DNA of 33,075 bases from an uncultured Acidobacteriia bacterium. GTDB taxonomy: Bacteria > Acidobacteriota > Terriglobia > Bryobacterales > Bryobacteraceae. Shown piece by piece: positions 32,085 to 33,075 of this stretch. The notes beneath the pieces were generated by a model. It was not told the DNA's origin. It saw nothing but the letters and a program-made list of their open reading frames with translations, and made no database searches. The stretch is taken from positions 1 to 33,075 of the forward strand of contig CAIYDY010000453.1 of the NCBI GenBank assembly GCA_903925015.1, read 5' to 3'. How positions within the stretch are numbered: the stretch's first letter is position 1; every line of letters starts with the position of its first letter. The translations under genes were made by a program, and so were the position numbers.

Positions 32085-32400
32085 CGGCAATCTCGTAGTC
32101 GAATACGAGCCCGGCATCCGCCCGATGGCAATTCTTGACCCACCAGTTGTTCTTGAATCTCCGCATTCGGGCCGATGGCGGCTCCGGGCCGGATGGCAAT
32201 TGGACTAGGACCCGCAGAATGGTGCCCTCGTCGGATTGCAGGGCCTGAATTTTCGGATATGGAAACCGCGTCAAGTCCCGGCGCATAGGTTCCACAGCTT
32301 CCCGAAGCAGCGGGAAGAGCCCCGGCTGCTCCACGAGGGCGTCCGCCATGATGGCGTCGCTGCAAGTGAAGGCGTAGTGCACGCGGAGTTGTTCCAGCAT
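32074..32400 (-). CDS. Unrecognised partner of the HEPN protein
   Basis: 108 residues from ATG 32400, which has AAAGGG at a good distance; longer frames upstream lack one. No family is recognised. The N-terminus is helical (MLEQLRVHYAFTCSDAIMADAL), the middle has alternating strands (ILRVLVQLPSG) and the C-terminus is rich in conserved-looking residues: RFKNNWWVKNCHRADAG, then LVFDYEIADG. The stop overlaps the HEPN start by 11 bases, with the small gene first, like an antitoxin-toxin pair. An antitoxin or regulatory role is a guess from gene order and size. Confidence 0.6.
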   Translation of the reverse strand: MLEQLRVHYAFTCSDAIMADALVEQPGLFPLLREAVEPMRRDLTRFPYPKIQALQSDEGTILRVLVQLPSGPEPPSARMRRFKNNWWVKNCHRADAGLVFDYEIADGL

Positions 32401-32796
32401 TGTCGTACCCTTTGCTGTTTCGTCCAAGATGGCGGGCATACTTCTACCTCGACCAGAATAGCGTGTTTCCGGTGGTTCTGGAAGCTGGAGAAGGCCCGGG
32501 CGACGTGATCCAGTCAATCTTGTCCCTCAAGGTCGACCCTCCAACGAATCCAAGGTTGCATAGGCCGGTCCAGGGCTGGTACCGTTGCGTGGAGTGAGGA
32601 TGCGAGCGAACGGGCTTTGCGCGAGTTCGGCGCGAAACACGGCGAGTCCGTAGCTGCGCTCGCTGTCTGGAAGCGAATGATCCGGAGCGCGAACTGGAAG
32701 ACGCATGTCGATGTACGGGCATCGTGTCCGAGTGCGGACTTGGTAGGCGAATAGACCGTTTTCAGTATCGCTGCGAACCGCTACCGGTTGATCGCA
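32401..32796. other. No certain gene; weak plus-strand coding signal
   Basis: Nothing firm is seen here. A plus-strand frame ending at 32597 reads YFYLDQNSVFPVVLEAGEGP and further, finishing in GWYRCVE. Its codon use looks gene-like, but it lacks an ATG and overlaps the start of the minus-strand gene at 32400. It may be a degraded small gene. Confidence 0.3.
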
Positions 32797-32871
32797 TTTA
32801 TCAGCTTTCATACCCAGGGTCAGATTTTCCCAACTCGTGAGCGAGTTCCAGCGATTTCCGACACGTTTCAC
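32797..32871 (-). pseudogene. Reverse-transcriptase-like N-terminal fragment
   Basis: From GTG 32871 the minus strand reads KRVGNRWNSLTSWENLTLGM, which resembles the first residues of DGR/group II-type bacterial reverse transcriptases (consensus as I recall: KRxGNLxxxIxxFENLxLAxxKA). The similarity stops after about 25 residues. The frame stays open to 32527, but no catalytic YxDD box or other RT motif is present. It is a remnant if real. Confidence 0.4.
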
Positions 32872-33075
32872 GGCCGGACCAGTTCGCTGGTTTTGCGCCA
32901 GCCGCCTGCCATGCGCCCAATCTCCTCGAGTTTCGTTGGACTGGCCCCCAAGGCTGAGACAACCGGTTAAGACACTACAGCCCGTTCGATGAAACTTCCT
33001 CGACCGGAAGAACTACATTACCGCAAAATGGCATTGGTTGGCGAAGCGGAAGCGGACCCTGCTGGAGAGCAATCC
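32872..33075. other. Window edge, nothing recognised
   Basis: No gene, repeat or RNA could be supported in the last 204 bases on either strand. Confidence 0.4.

Noticed and set aside
32527-32871. A diversity-generating retroelement suggested by the RT-like fragment
   Set aside because: No template/variable repeat pair, no avd-like gene and no catalytic RT motif are in the window.

Overview
The window is high-GC DNA from a free-living diderm bacterium. Three exported proteins end in PEP-CTERM sorting tails. There is a secreted M28 peptidase with a signal peptide, a run of collagen-like exported proteins, and an RND efflux pump with an outer-membrane channel. Together these point to an Acidobacteriota genome of the Bryobacterales/Solibacter kind. 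That placement is inference from gene content; there is no rRNA or other phylogenetic marker here, and I saw no tRNA or CRISPR array.

Layout. 1-2.4 kb: the 3' end of an Ig-like repeat protein, a structured non-coding stretch, and a small PEP-CTERM protein. 2.4-5.4 kb (minus): a MurG-type glycosyltransferase, a DUF3011/glycine-zipper envelope protein, and an aminoglycoside-nucleotidyltransferase-like protein whose catalytic aspartates are asparagines. 5.4-12.2 kb (minus): an efflux operon of TetR repressor, lipoprotein adaptor, and one 1594-codon gene that fuses an RND permease to a TolC-type channel. A palindromic operator lies inside its promoter. 12.3-14.0 kb: the M28 peptidase. 14.3-19.0 kb (plus): an exported-protein operon of a glycine-rich PEP-CTERM protein, three collagen-like proteins whose triple-helix regions are almost equal in length, and a DsbA-type thiol oxidoreductase between the second and third.

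19.2-20.3 kb: an intact vapB antitoxin next to a vapC broken by several frameshifts, then a small coiled-coil protein. 20.4-23.7 kb (minus): a tight run msrA - [LamG-like + TIR/deoxyribosyltransferase-like] - osmC - amino-acid permease, which looks like an oxidative-damage cluster containing a possible NAD- or nucleotide-acting effector. 23.7-25.8 kb (plus): a MetE C-terminal-domain protein and HemW, ending at a strong hairpin terminator. 25.9-29.4 kb (minus): a PEP-CTERM protein and a GntR(YtrA)-ABC transporter operon with its own palindromic operator. 29.4-30.7 kb: a family 4 glycosyltransferase.

30.7-33.1 kb is a graveyard of toxin-antitoxin and mobile-element remnants: a frameshifted RelE/HigB-like fragment, a possible insertion-sequence end, an intact MNT antitoxin with a truncated HEPN partner, and a short reverse-transcriptase-like N-terminus. 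Among them is one intact pair of overlapping genes, a HEPN-fold protein and an unrecognised partner, which is a candidate new toxin-antitoxin or defence module. The best candidates for undescribed biology are the collagen trio with DsbA, the LamG-TIR-like protein in the repair operon, the permease-channel fusion and the HEPN pair.
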